A stretch of 39,564 nucleotides of DNA from Candidatus Kuenenia stuttgartensis (GTDB lineage: Bacteria; Planctomycetota; Planctomycetia; Pirellulales; UBA1268), in the NCBI GenBank assembly GCA_945891385.1, contig CAMDDJ010000025.1, positions 1 through 39,564 on the forward strand, written 5' to 3'. Shown one piece after another: positions 16,192 through 24,700 of the stretch. Positions within the stretch are counted from its first letter, which is position 1, and each line of letters opens with the position of its first letter. Both the position numbers and the translations under genes were made by a program. Under the pieces are notes generated by a model, which had not been told where the DNA came from, searched no databases, and saw only the letters and a program-made list of their open reading frames with translations.

Positions 16192-16514
16192 GGAGGGGCG
16201 GGACCGGGGAGGAGTGGGGAGGAATGGCCGTTGCAGCCGCCCTCCAGCCTACCGAGACCGTGAGAAACGGACCGGCTCGATCGTATCCATCCATAGCCTT
16301 CCGACGACGTCTCTCGCCAGGCTGGACGATCCGGCCTCCGGGGCGGGCTCGGCGCGTCGCGTGGTGTGTCTCCAGTTCGGGCTACGCCCGTCACTCCGGC
16401 ACACCACGCGGACCGTTACGCCGCTCTCTCCGGAGCCCTGTTACAACAACGGGGACCACCTCAATTATAGTGCCGGGGTGAAGACCATGGTGCCGCCGCA
16501 CGATCGTTCGGCCG
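16192..16514. other. Divergent intergenic region between ABC-F and GGDEF genes
   Basis: About 320 bp with no convincing gene. The only signal noted is an AT-rich patch with TATAGT at 16466-16471 preceded by TTACAA at 16441-16446, a weak candidate promoter for the rightward GGDEF gene (19-base spacer). Confidence 0.3.
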
Positions 16515-17720
16515 GTGAACGCATGGCTCGCTGTGGACGCGACCGCCCTGTGGGCTGTGGATGCTTCCGGTGGGGTGCTGAACGGGGCAACGCACGTGAA
16601 TCTGACGGCTCTGGTGCTGGAAGGATTCCGAGAGCCGTCGTTGGCGGTCACAGCCCTCGTTGGAGCAGTCCTCGTTGCTGTGGGCGTGGCGATCCGATCC
16701 AGCCTCATGGCGCGACGCCTCCGGCAGAGGCTGGCGGAGGAGGAGGAGCGGTTTCGACTGCTGGCCGAGAATTCCTCCGACATTGTCGTCCGCCTTGGTC
16801 GGGAGGAACGCGTGCGGTGGGTATCGCCGGCCGTGACGCACGTGCTCGGATGGTCGCCCTCCGAGTGGGTCGGCCGAAGAGTCGCCGAACTATTCTCCCC
16901 CGCCGGCGGCGTTGACGGAGAACTGCTTCGCCCGAGCCGCCAGTCGTCGGGAAGCGGACGGTCGACCGTGGTGCGAGCCCGGATGCCCGCGAAGGGAGGC
17001 CAGCACCATTGGGTGGAGGTGCGCATGGGACCGTGGCGAAACACGGATCATGAGAGCGACGCGATGGTGGTCTCGCTGCGGGTCGTCGATGCGGAGGAAC
17101 AGGCCCGACAGATTCTCGAGCGGCAGGCCCGTACTGATGAATTGACCTCCCTATTCAATCGTAGAGAAGCTCTCGCACGAATGTATTCGCTCACCAGCCG
17201 GAGCGGAGAGAGCGTCGCTGTGTTATGGTGCGATATCGATTGGTTCAAGCGGGTGAACGACACCTATGGCCACGCGACGGGAGATGCCGTGCTCCAGCAG
17301 GTGGCCGACAGGATTCGGCGGTCGTTGAGGGCCTCCGACGACCTGGCGGCCCGCATGGGGGGAGACGAGTTGATGGTCGTTCTCCACGGCGGGCGGAGTC
17401 TGCACGACGCCTGTGACGTGGCCGAAAAGATCCGGCTGTGCGCCGCCGACCCGATTCTGACGGCGGTCGGCCCCGTCTCCGTCACTCTGAGCATTGGCGT
17501 GACGGTTGCCCGGCCCTTCGAACCTGCCGATACCGTCATCGCCCGGGCCGACACTGCCATGTATCGGGCAAAGCACGGCGGCCGCAACCGGGTGGTCGCC
17601 ATTCCAGAGGGAGAGTCGACGGACGCCGAAGCCGTTTCTGCCGCGGTGGCCCGACGGGTCAGCAACGCCGCCGGCACCCTGATCCAGCCGGCCCGAGCGG
17701 AATCGTCGCAAGGGCCATGA
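16515..17720 (+). CDS. PAS-GGDEF protein, probable diguanylate cyclase
   Basis: Membrane-anchored signalling protein of 401 residues predicted to make cyclic di-GMP from two GTP. It has one hydrophobic segment (about 42-61, SLAVTALVGAVLVAVGVAI), a short helix (RRLRQRLAEEEERFRLLAE), a PAS domain (about 78-195, RVRWVSPAVTHVLGW) and a GGDEF domain (about 205-370: DELTSLFNRREAL, CDIDWFKRVNDTYGH, LSIGVTVA, ADTAMYRAKHGGRNRV). The active-site loop reads GGDEL (282-286) rather than GGDEF; the catalytic Asp/Glu are kept. An RASD sequence upstream is one residue out of register with the usual product-inhibition site, so feedback control may be lost. The start is GTG 16515; a stop at 16479 excludes a longer frame, and no strong ribosome-binding site is visible. 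Confidence 0.85.
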   Translation: MNAWLAVDATALWAVDASGGVLNGATHVNLTALVLEGFREPSLAVTALVGAVLVAVGVAIRSSLMARRLRQRLAEEEERFRLLAENSSDIVVRLGREERVRWVSPAVTHVLGWSPSEWVGRRVAELFSPAGGVDGELLRPSRQSSGSGRSTVVRARMPAKGGQHHWVEVRMGPWRNTDHESDAMVVSLRVVDAEEQARQILERQARTDELTSLFNRREALARMYSLTSRSGESVAVLWCDIDWFKRVNDTYGHATGDAVLQQVADRIRRSLRASDDLAARMGGDELMVVLHGGRSLHDACDVAEKIRLCAADPILTAVGPVSVTLSIGVTVARPFEPADTVIARADTAMYRAKHGGRNRVVAIPEGESTDAEAVSAAVARRVSNAAGTLIQPARAESSQGP

Positions 17721-17750
17721 CGTACGCGCTGCCTGCCCGCCGGGGAAGGC

Positions 17751-17867
17751 GTGAGCACGAGCACCGCCGGCTTCATCTACTCGATGTCGCTCACCGCGGT
17801 GCCCGAACCGGTGCTGCCGACGGCGGCAGGCCTCGCGGCCGCCCGCCGATACCGTCGGGCTCGCTGA
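17751..17867 (+). pseudogene. PEP-CTERM tail remnant
   Basis: A 38-codon stretch from GTG 17751 encodes a short run ending SMSLTAVPEPVLPTAAG, then LAAARRYRRAR and a TGA. This is the proline-glutamate-proline, hydrophobic, basic layout of a PEP-CTERM sorting tail, with a shortened hydrophobic part and no protein in front. It lies in the same frame as the preceding GGDEF gene, ten codons past its TGA (17718-17720). It could be the last piece of a decayed PEP-CTERM gene, or chance; a GGGGAAGG before the GTG makes a tiny expressed peptide conceivable. Confidence 0.4.
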
Positions 17868-17918
17868 CCCGCGGCCGCCATTGCGTCGGGCCAAGCGGCT
17901 GGGATACTCGCGAGCGGA

Positions 17919-17940
17919 AAGGGGGGCGAACGTCCCCCTT
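17919..17940 (+). other. Leader hairpin before the DUF1080-GH28 gene
   Basis: AAGGGGG (17919-17925) pairs with CCCCCTT (17934-17940) around GCGAACGT, ending 24 bases before ATG 17965. It could terminate the upstream unit or fold in the 5' leader; no T-tract follows. Confidence 0.4.
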
Positions 17941-17964
17941 CGTTCACCGAATCGGAGATTCGCC

Positions 17965-20058
17965 ATGCGTCGATTGGCTTTGTCGCTCGTCTGCCTTGTC
18001 GCCTGCGGGCTCGGCTCGCACCGCGGTCTCGCGGAGGAGGAGCCTGCGCCGCCGGGCGCGTGGCGGTCGATCTTCAACGGTCGCGACCTGAGCGGCTGGA
18101 CGCCCAAGATCCGGGGCTACGAGGCCGGCGACAATTTCGCCGACACCTTCCGCGTGGCCGACGGGATGATCCAGGTGCGCTACGACGGCTATGACCAGTT
18201 CAACGACCGGTTCGGCCATCTCTTCTACGAGACGCCCTTCACCGACTACCGGATCCGCTTTCAATACCGCTTCGTGGGTGAGCAGTGCCCAGGTGGCCCC
18301 GGCTGGGCGATCCGGAATAGCGGGCTGATGGCCCACGGCCAGACTCCCGAGTCGATGGCCCTCGATCAGGAGTTTCCCGTGTCGCTCGAGATGCAGATCC
18401 TCGGGGGCGACGGCCAGCACCCGCGGCCCACCGGCAACCTCTGCACGCCCGGCACCCACGTCGTGATGGACGGCAATTTGCACACGGCGCACTGCAAGAA
18501 CAGCGCAAGCGACACGTTTCATGGCGACCAGTGGGTGACAGCCGAGTTCGAAGCCCACGGCGACGGCACGATCCGGCACTTCATCAACGGCACGCTCGTG
18601 CTCGAATACGAGAAGCCGCAGTACGACCCCAAGGATCGCACCGCCAAGCCCTTGATCGAAGCGGCCGGCGGCCGGCTCGCCATCGGCGGGGGCACGATCT
18701 CGCTCCAGTCGGAGGGGCATCCGGTCGATTTCCGCAACATCGAGGTCATGGATCTCTCGGCGCCGGCCGTGCCGGCCGAAGAGGCGGCGATCCTGGAGCG
18801 GATCAAGGCCCCGACCTTTCCCGACCGCGACTTCCCGATCACCGACTTCGGGGCCAAGGCCGGGCAGGACGCCACCGCGGCCATCGCCCAGGCGATCGCG
18901 GCCTGCCACGAGGCCGGGGGCGGCCGGGTGGTGATCCCGGCAGGCACGTGGCCGACCGGCGGGATCCGGCTGAAAAGCCGGGTGAATCTCCACGTGAGCG
19001 AAGGAGCGACGCTCGTCTTCGATCCCGACCCGGCCCGATACCTGCCCGTGGTGACCACTCACTGGGAAGGCATGGAATGCCGCAACTACGCTCCGCTCGT
19101 CTACGCGGCCGACGCCACGGATATCGCGATCACCGGCGGTGGCACGCTCGACGGCTCCGCCACCTGGGAGACCTGGTGGGCCTGGGTGAGCCGCGAAGAC
19201 CGGGCGGCCAAGCGGCCGGTCAAACAGAAGGCCGATCGCGACGCGCTCGTGGCGATGGTGGCCGCCGGCACGCCGCCGGAGGAGCGAGTCTTCGGCGACG
19301 GGCACTACCTCAGGCCCAACTTCATCCAGCCCTACCGCTGCACCAACGTGCTGATCGAAGGCATCACGCTCGTCCGGTCGCCGATGTGGGAAGTGCATCC
19401 CGTCCGCTGCACGAACGTGACCGTCCGCGGTGTCACCGCCCGCACGCTCGGCCCCAACAACGACGGCTGCAATCCCGAGTGCTGCCGCGACGTGCTGATC
19501 GAGAACTGCCTGTTCGAGACCGGCGACGACTGCATCGCGATCAAGAGCGGCCGCAACGACGACGGCCGCCGGATCGGGATTCCGTCGGAAAACATCGTGG
19601 TGCGGAACTGCAGCTTCAAGGACGGCCACGGGGGCGTGACGCTCGGCAGCGAGATCGCCGGCGGCGTCCGCAATGTGTACGTCTCGAACTGTCGGATGGA
19701 CAGCCCCGAACTCGACCGGGCCTTCCGCTTCAAGTCCAACGCCGTCCGCGGTGGCGTGCTCGAGAACATCAACATCCGCGACGTGCAGATCGGCCAGGTG
19801 GGCGGCGAGGTGCTCGGCGTGGAATTCGACTACGAGGAGGGTGCCGCTGGGCCGCACCATCCCGTGCTCCGCGGGGTGACGATCGAGCGGGTCACGAGTG
19901 AAAAAAGCGGCAAGGTGATCAGCATCCGCTCGATCCCCGCCTCCACGATCGCCGGCATCGTTCTGCGAGGCTGCGTTTTCCGCGGCGCGACGGCCCCGCC
20001 CGACATCCGGGGCGGAGAACTTCTCCTCGACAACGTCCGGATCGAAGCCTCCCGGTAG
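17965..20058 (+). CDS. Secreted DUF1080 (3-keto-disaccharide hydrolase-type) and GH28 polygalacturonase fusion
   Basis: Exported 697-residue protein with two carbohydrate-active domains. After a signal peptide (LALSLVCLVACGLG) comes a DUF1080/3-keto-disaccharide-hydrolase-type domain (about 30-265: WRSIFNGRDLSGWTPK, GWAIRNSGLMAHGQ, LEMQILGGDG, VDFRNIEVMDL). The second half (about 285-690) is a right-handed parallel beta-helix of glycoside hydrolase family 28, with ITDFGAKAGQDAT, GGGRVVIPAGTWPTGGI and the catalytic set NNDG, GDDCIAIKSG, GHGGVTLGSE and RFKSN. All expected Asp residues are present, so it is likely active on a uronic-acid polymer such as pectin. ATG 17965 has GGAG seven bases upstream and starts the signal peptide. 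The vowel of the substrate cannot be read from sequence; a DUF1080 domain may serve here as a binding module. Both neighbours are unrelated genes. Confidence 0.88.
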   Translation: MRRLALSLVCLVACGLGSHRGLAEEEPAPPGAWRSIFNGRDLSGWTPKIRGYEAGDNFADTFRVADGMIQVRYDGYDQFNDRFGHLFYETPFTDYRIRFQYRFVGEQCPGGPGWAIRNSGLMAHGQTPESMALDQEFPVSLEMQILGGDGQHPRPTGNLCTPGTHVVMDGNLHTAHCKNSASDTFHGDQWVTAEFEAHGDGTIRHFINGTLVLEYEKPQYDPKDRTAKPLIEAAGGRLAIGGGTISLQSEGHPVDFRNIEVMDLSAPAVPAEEAAILERIKAPTFPDRDFPITDFGAKAGQDATAAIAQAIAACHEAGGGRVVIPAGTWPTGGIRLKSRVNLHVSEGATLVFDPDPARYLPVVTTHWEGMECRNYAPLVYAADATDIAITGGGTLDGSATWETWWAWVSREDRAAKRPVKQKADRDALVAMVAAGTPPEERVFGDGHYLRPNFIQPYRCTNVLIEGITLVRSPMWEVHPVRCTNVTVRGVTARTLGPNNDGCNPECCRDVLIENCLFETGDDCIAIKSGRNDDGRRIGIPSENIVVRNCSFKDGHGGVTLGSEIAGGVRNVYVSNCRMDSPELDRAFRFKSNAVRGGVLENINIRDVQIGQVGGEVLGVEFDYEEGAAGPHHPVLRGVTIERVTSEKSGKVISIRSIPASTIAGIVLRGCVFRGATAPPDIRGGELLLDNVRIEASR

Positions 20059-20266
20059 ACGCGGATCAGCCGGCGTTGCCCCGCTTTGCAGGCTCGCCCG
20101 GCCGGTGACACTTCCGCCAGAAATTATTCGCCGGTGAGTCGCGTGTTCCGGCGTCAATTGCCGGAAACAAGAATGGTCCCCCGAACGCCTCTCTTGCACC
20201 CGGGAGGACGATTTCTCGGGGACGTCAGCGGGTCTCTCCGAGTCGGCTCATAGTCTGCGGAAGCGG

Positions 20267-20296
20267 TTGCATGGGATGCGATTGATCCTCTATTCT
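20267..20296 (+). promoter_or_regulatory. Candidate sigma-70-type promoter of the propeller PEP-CTERM gene
   Basis: TTGCAT (20267-20272) and TATTCT (20291-20296) are separated by 18 bases, 56 bp before ATG 20352. The surrounding 20059-20351 gap holds no other feature I can support. Planctomycete promoter consensus is poorly known, so this is tentative. Confidence 0.4.
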
Positions 20297-20351
20297 ACGC
20301 CGGATCTTCGTTTTTGGAGGGATCGACTCAACCTGAAGGAGGGCATGCGAA

Positions 20352-21434
20352 ATGCTTGTGCGGAAGCGGAGCCAACAGCAACTCGGTAGACGCTCCTGGT
20401 CGCTGTGCGCGTACGTTGCGGCCGTGTTGGCGACCTTTTGGACGGGTCAGATTGCTTCGGCCCAGCTGGTATTCACGAACTACAACTCTGCCAACTCCGG
20501 TCTGGGCAGCAATTTCGTTTATGACGTCGTCGCCAGCGGATCGACGATCTTCGCCGCCACAGTAGGTGGGGGCTTGGGCGTCTCGATCAGTGGAGGCTCG
20601 AGTTGGGACAATCTTACGAACGCCAATTCCGGACTCGGCAACAATGTGGTCTTCAGCACCTTCTTCGACAGCAACACGCTGTATGCCGGCACAAATGGGG
20701 GCGGTCTGTCGATTGCGACCAGCGGATCGTCGACGTTCACGAATCGGACCACATCCAACGGGCTGGGCAGTGACTCTGTCCGAGGCGTTTATGCCAGTGG
20801 GAGCACGATCTACGCCAGCACATCAGCTGGCTTGAGTATCTCCACTGACGGGGGCTCGACCTTCGTAAACCGCACAGTCTCCGACGGGCTCGTATCCCTC
20901 AACATAACCAGCGTTACCGCCAACGGCACCAATGTGTATGCGGGGGCAACCGGTGGCCTCAACATTTCAACCGACGGAGGTGCCCAGTTCGTGAACTTCA
21001 CCTCCAGCAATGGGCTGGCAGGCAATATCGTGAATTGGGTCTACGCCGACGGCGGCACGGTCTATGCCGCCACCGACGGCGGCTTGAGTGTCACCACCAC
21101 CAATGGTGCCAGTTTCACGAACTTCACGACGGCCAGCGGCTTGGTCAACAATTACGTGGAGAGCGTCTTCGCCAACGGCAGCACAATCTATGCCGGCACG
21201 ATCGGTGGCTTGAGTGTTTCGACCGATGGCGGCGGGACTTGGACGAACTACACCACGAACCTTGGTGATAACGTCATTTACGGGGTGTACGCCGATTCCA
21301 ATTTCGTCTACGCGGCTACGGGTGGCGGCGTGAGCATTGCTCCCATTCCCGTGCCCGAGCCATCGACGTGGATCATGGCGGCTGTCGGTATCGCCTTGGC
21401 GAGTTGCAGAGCCCTGAGGGCCCGACTGGCTTGA
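20352..21434 (+). CDS. Seven-bladed beta-propeller PEP-CTERM protein
   Basis: Secreted 360-residue protein, function unknown. A signal peptide (VAAVLATFWTGQIASA) is followed by seven tandem repeats of about 40-46 residues with the pattern N-G-L-G-x-x-x-V, VYAxGxTIYAGT, GGLSVSTDGG and F-T-N. Asp-box-like STDGGSTFVN turns mark each blade, so a seven-bladed propeller is the natural fold. The last blade runs straight into IPVPEPSTWIMAAVGIALA and RALRARLA, a PEP-CTERM tail. The start is supported by GGAGG at about 20338-20342, nine bases before ATG 20352. The gene has noticeably more AT at third positions than its neighbours (many Asn/Thr/Ser codons), which could reflect its composition or a different origin. 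Such propellers often bind ligands or partner proteins; no enzyme motif is visible. Confidence 0.85.
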   Translation: MLVRKRSQQQLGRRSWSLCAYVAAVLATFWTGQIASAQLVFTNYNSANSGLGSNFVYDVVASGSTIFAATVGGGLGVSISGGSSWDNLTNANSGLGNNVVFSTFFDSNTLYAGTNGGGLSIATSGSSTFTNRTTSNGLGSDSVRGVYASGSTIYASTSAGLSISTDGGSTFVNRTVSDGLVSLNITSVTANGTNVYAGATGGLNISTDGGAQFVNFTSSNGLAGNIVNWVYADGGTVYAATDGGLSVTTTNGASFTNFTTASGLVNNYVESVFANGSTIYAGTIGGLSVSTDGGGTWTNYTTNLGDNVIYGVYADSNFVYAATGGGVSIAPIPVPEPSTWIMAAVGIALASCRALRARLA

Positions 21435-21762
21435 CGGCCACGAGCCTCCGCGTGATACCGTCGAGAGTGGAACAGGTCGCCACCGGAGGGCTGCTCCCCC
21501 GGATTTTGACGTTGAGCCTGTCGCCGAGTGCCGAGCACTTGGTACCCGCCAAAGCAAGCCGTCGGGAACCCGGAGCGGACCTGACGCTGCCACCAGGGAT
21601 TCATCTCGTCCTGGACACGACCGGTGGCTCGGGGGGCGGCGAACGATCGACGCCGATTGTTTGCGTCCGCACCACGGAACCCACTAGGCTCGTGGCCACG
21701 GGGAGGACTTGATCGCCGGATCAGGTGGCCCGCGACCGGATCGGCTCGTGGACTTGGTGCTC
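21435..21762. other. Intergenic region without recognised features
   Basis: About 330 bp between the propeller gene and the LEPR-XLL gene. A GGGAGG at 21701-21706 sits only two bases before a TTG at 21709 that is in frame with the next gene, so a slightly longer protein is possible. I see no RNA gene, repeat or clear terminator. Confidence 0.3.
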
Positions 21763-24700
21763 ATGGCCTTACGACGTTCACACGTTTATCGGCGGCGGAC
21801 TTTGGGTGGTGAGCGGCTTGAGCCACGGCGGTTGCTGGCAGCCGTGCCCACAGGATTCACGGAGACGGTGCTGGCCGACACGCTGACGAGTCCGACCACG
21901 CTCGACATCGCGCCGGATGGACATGTCTGGGTGGCCTACCAGGACGGGCGGATCGAGGTGATCGCGCCCGACGGACACGGGCCACGGCTCGCGATTCAGC
22001 TCGATTGCGACGGGTCCGCGGAGCATGGGCTCCAGGGGCTCGAACTCGACCCCGATTTCGAGTCGAACCACTATCTCTACGTCTATTACACCGCCAACTC
22101 GCCGACCCCCCACAACCGGCTCAGCCGCCTGACGGTGGACCCCACCACCGAGAATACGATCCTGCCCGGCAGTGAAGTCGCCCTCCTTGAGTTGCCCGAC
22201 CTCGCGAGTTACGGCAATCCACCCTGGCACATCGGCGGGGCCGTGCAGATCGGCCTCGATGGTTCGATCTTCGTGCAGATCGGGGAATCGCAGCAGTCGG
22301 CTCAGGCGGGCGACATCGACTCTCCTCTGGGCAAGATCCTGCATGTCGATCCGACCGGACGGCCAGCGGCCAACAATCCGTTCCTCGACGAGGCCGACGG
22401 CATCACCTGGCGCGACTACGTTTGGGCCTCGGGCCTGCGGAATCCGTTCGCCGGCGACCTCGATCCCGTCAGCGGACGGTATTTCGTCTGCGACGTCGGC
22501 CAGGGGGCGTGGGAGGAGATCAACGACGCCACGGAGCCCGGCCACAACTTCGGCTGGCCCACGACGGAAGGCCGCTTTGACCAGCAGGCCTTCCCCGGCC
22601 TCACGCAGCCATTTTACGCCTATTCCCATGCCACGGGCTGTGCCATCACCGGCGGCGCCTTCAACAGCGGCGGCACGACGACGTTTCCAGCGGCGTACCG
22701 GGGCATGTTCTTCTTCTCCGAGTTCTGCAGCGGTGAGATCCGGATGATCGACCCGGCGGATCCGGGCCGAACCTCGGTCTTCGCCACGAACGCCGAATAC
22801 CCAATGAACATCGAGTTCGGCCCGGGTGGTGAGCTGTATTACATCGCCCGCGGCGCCGGGGCGGGCGGGGCGCCGGGCATCGGCACAGGGTCCGTGCGCC
22901 GCATCGCCTTCGCCGCGGACGTCCCGCCCAGCATCGTCGCCTCCCCGACCGATCAGCTCGCCTCGGTCGGCTACCCCGCCCAGTTCGTGGCCGCCGCCGC
23001 CGGCACAGCACCGCTCGAGTATCAGTGGCAGGTAGCGACGCCCACGGGATTCGTCGACATCCCCGGCGCGACGGAGCATTCGTTCGTCGTGCCCGCGGCG
23101 AGCCTCGCCGACTCGGGCAGCCGGTACCGGGCAGTGGTGCGGAATCCATTCGGCGTGGCCGTGACGGGAGCCGCCAGCCTGACGGTCACCGCCGACACTC
23201 CGCCACGGCCCACGATCGTCGCGCCCGCATCGGGGGCCACCTACCGGGCCGGCGACACGATCGCCTTCAGCGGTGGCGGCATCGACCTCGAGGACGGCCC
23301 GCTGGCCGCATCCCAACTCACCTGGCAGGTGGACTTTCATCACAACGTCCATTCCCATCCCTTCGTCGAGTCGACCACGGGCGTCACCGGCGGAGCGTTC
23401 ACGATTCCCACGGTCACCGAGACCGACAGCGACGTCTTTTTTCGAATCACGCTTACGGCGGTCGATTCTGCGGGACTCGTCACCCAGGTTCACCGTGATG
23501 TCATCCCACTCACGTCGACCTTCTCCGTCCTGACGAATCTTCCGGCCGGCGGCGGTGGGCTGTTCGTCGATGCCCATGCGAAGGTGGCCCCCTTCACGGC
23601 GGTGGGCGTGGAGGGCGTCGTGCGGACGCTCGAGCCGCCACGCTTCCAGGCGACCGCCGCCGGCTCCGTCGCCTTTGTGCAGTGGCTCGACGGCGAAACC
23701 GACCGCGGTCGCACCATCGCCACGCCGGCGAACGACACGGCCTACGTGGCCCTCTATGGCAGGCTCGCAGGCGGGGCGGTCTTTCTCAGTGATCTCGCGC
23801 CCGTGGGCACGGTCGTGAATGGCTGGGGGCCGATGGAACAGGACTCGAGCAACGGCGAGCAGGCGGCGGGCGATGGCCGACCGCTGACGCTCAACGGCGT
23901 GGTCTATGACAAGGGGCTGGGCGTGCACGCTCCCTCGGAGGTCGTCTATGCGTTGGAAGGTCGCTTCGACCGCTTTCAGGCCGACATCGGCATTGACGAC
24001 GAGAACGCGCCCGGGGGGAGCGCAGTCTTTCGCGTGGTCGTCGACGGAGTGGAGCGGTTCTCCAGCGGCACGCTGACGAATGACTCGGCGACCCGGTCGA
24101 TCGATATCGACATTCGAGGGGCGGGCGAACTCAGGCTCGTCGTCGATCCGACGGGCGATGGCAATGGCAACGACCATGCCGATTGGGCCGACGCCCGAGT
24201 ACTGATGGCGGGGACGCCCCTCGTGGACATCAACTTCCAGGCCGCGGGGGCCGCGGTGCCGGGCGGCTATCGGGCCGATTCGGGACTCGCGTTCGCCGAT
24301 CGGGGCAATGGCTGGACCTACGGCTGGTCGGCCGACCACACCGACGTCAGCCGCGACCGAGACATCAACCCCGACCAGAGACTCGACACCCTCCTCCACT
24401 TCCATGCGGGAGCGACCTGGGAAATCGCCCTGCCCAACGGCGTCTACGAGGTTACGGCGACGATCGGCGATGCCGGCTTTCCCAGCACCCACACCCTCAA
24501 CGTCGAGGGCAGCCCGTGCTGGACGGCCCTGGCGTTGGACGCAAACCAGTTTGCAACCCGCACCCTCGCGGTATCGGTGAGCGACGGACGGCTCACGCTC
24601 GACATGGGCTCTGCCCCTGACAAGTCGACCCGGATCACGTCGCTCCGTATCGCCACGCCCCCTTCCGGGCCGGACCTGCTGCCCTTTGCCGCGGCCGACC

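Noticed and set aside
17944..20199. Leftward open frame of 751 codons
   Set aside because: Antisense to the DUF1080-GH28 gene with conserved catalytic residues.
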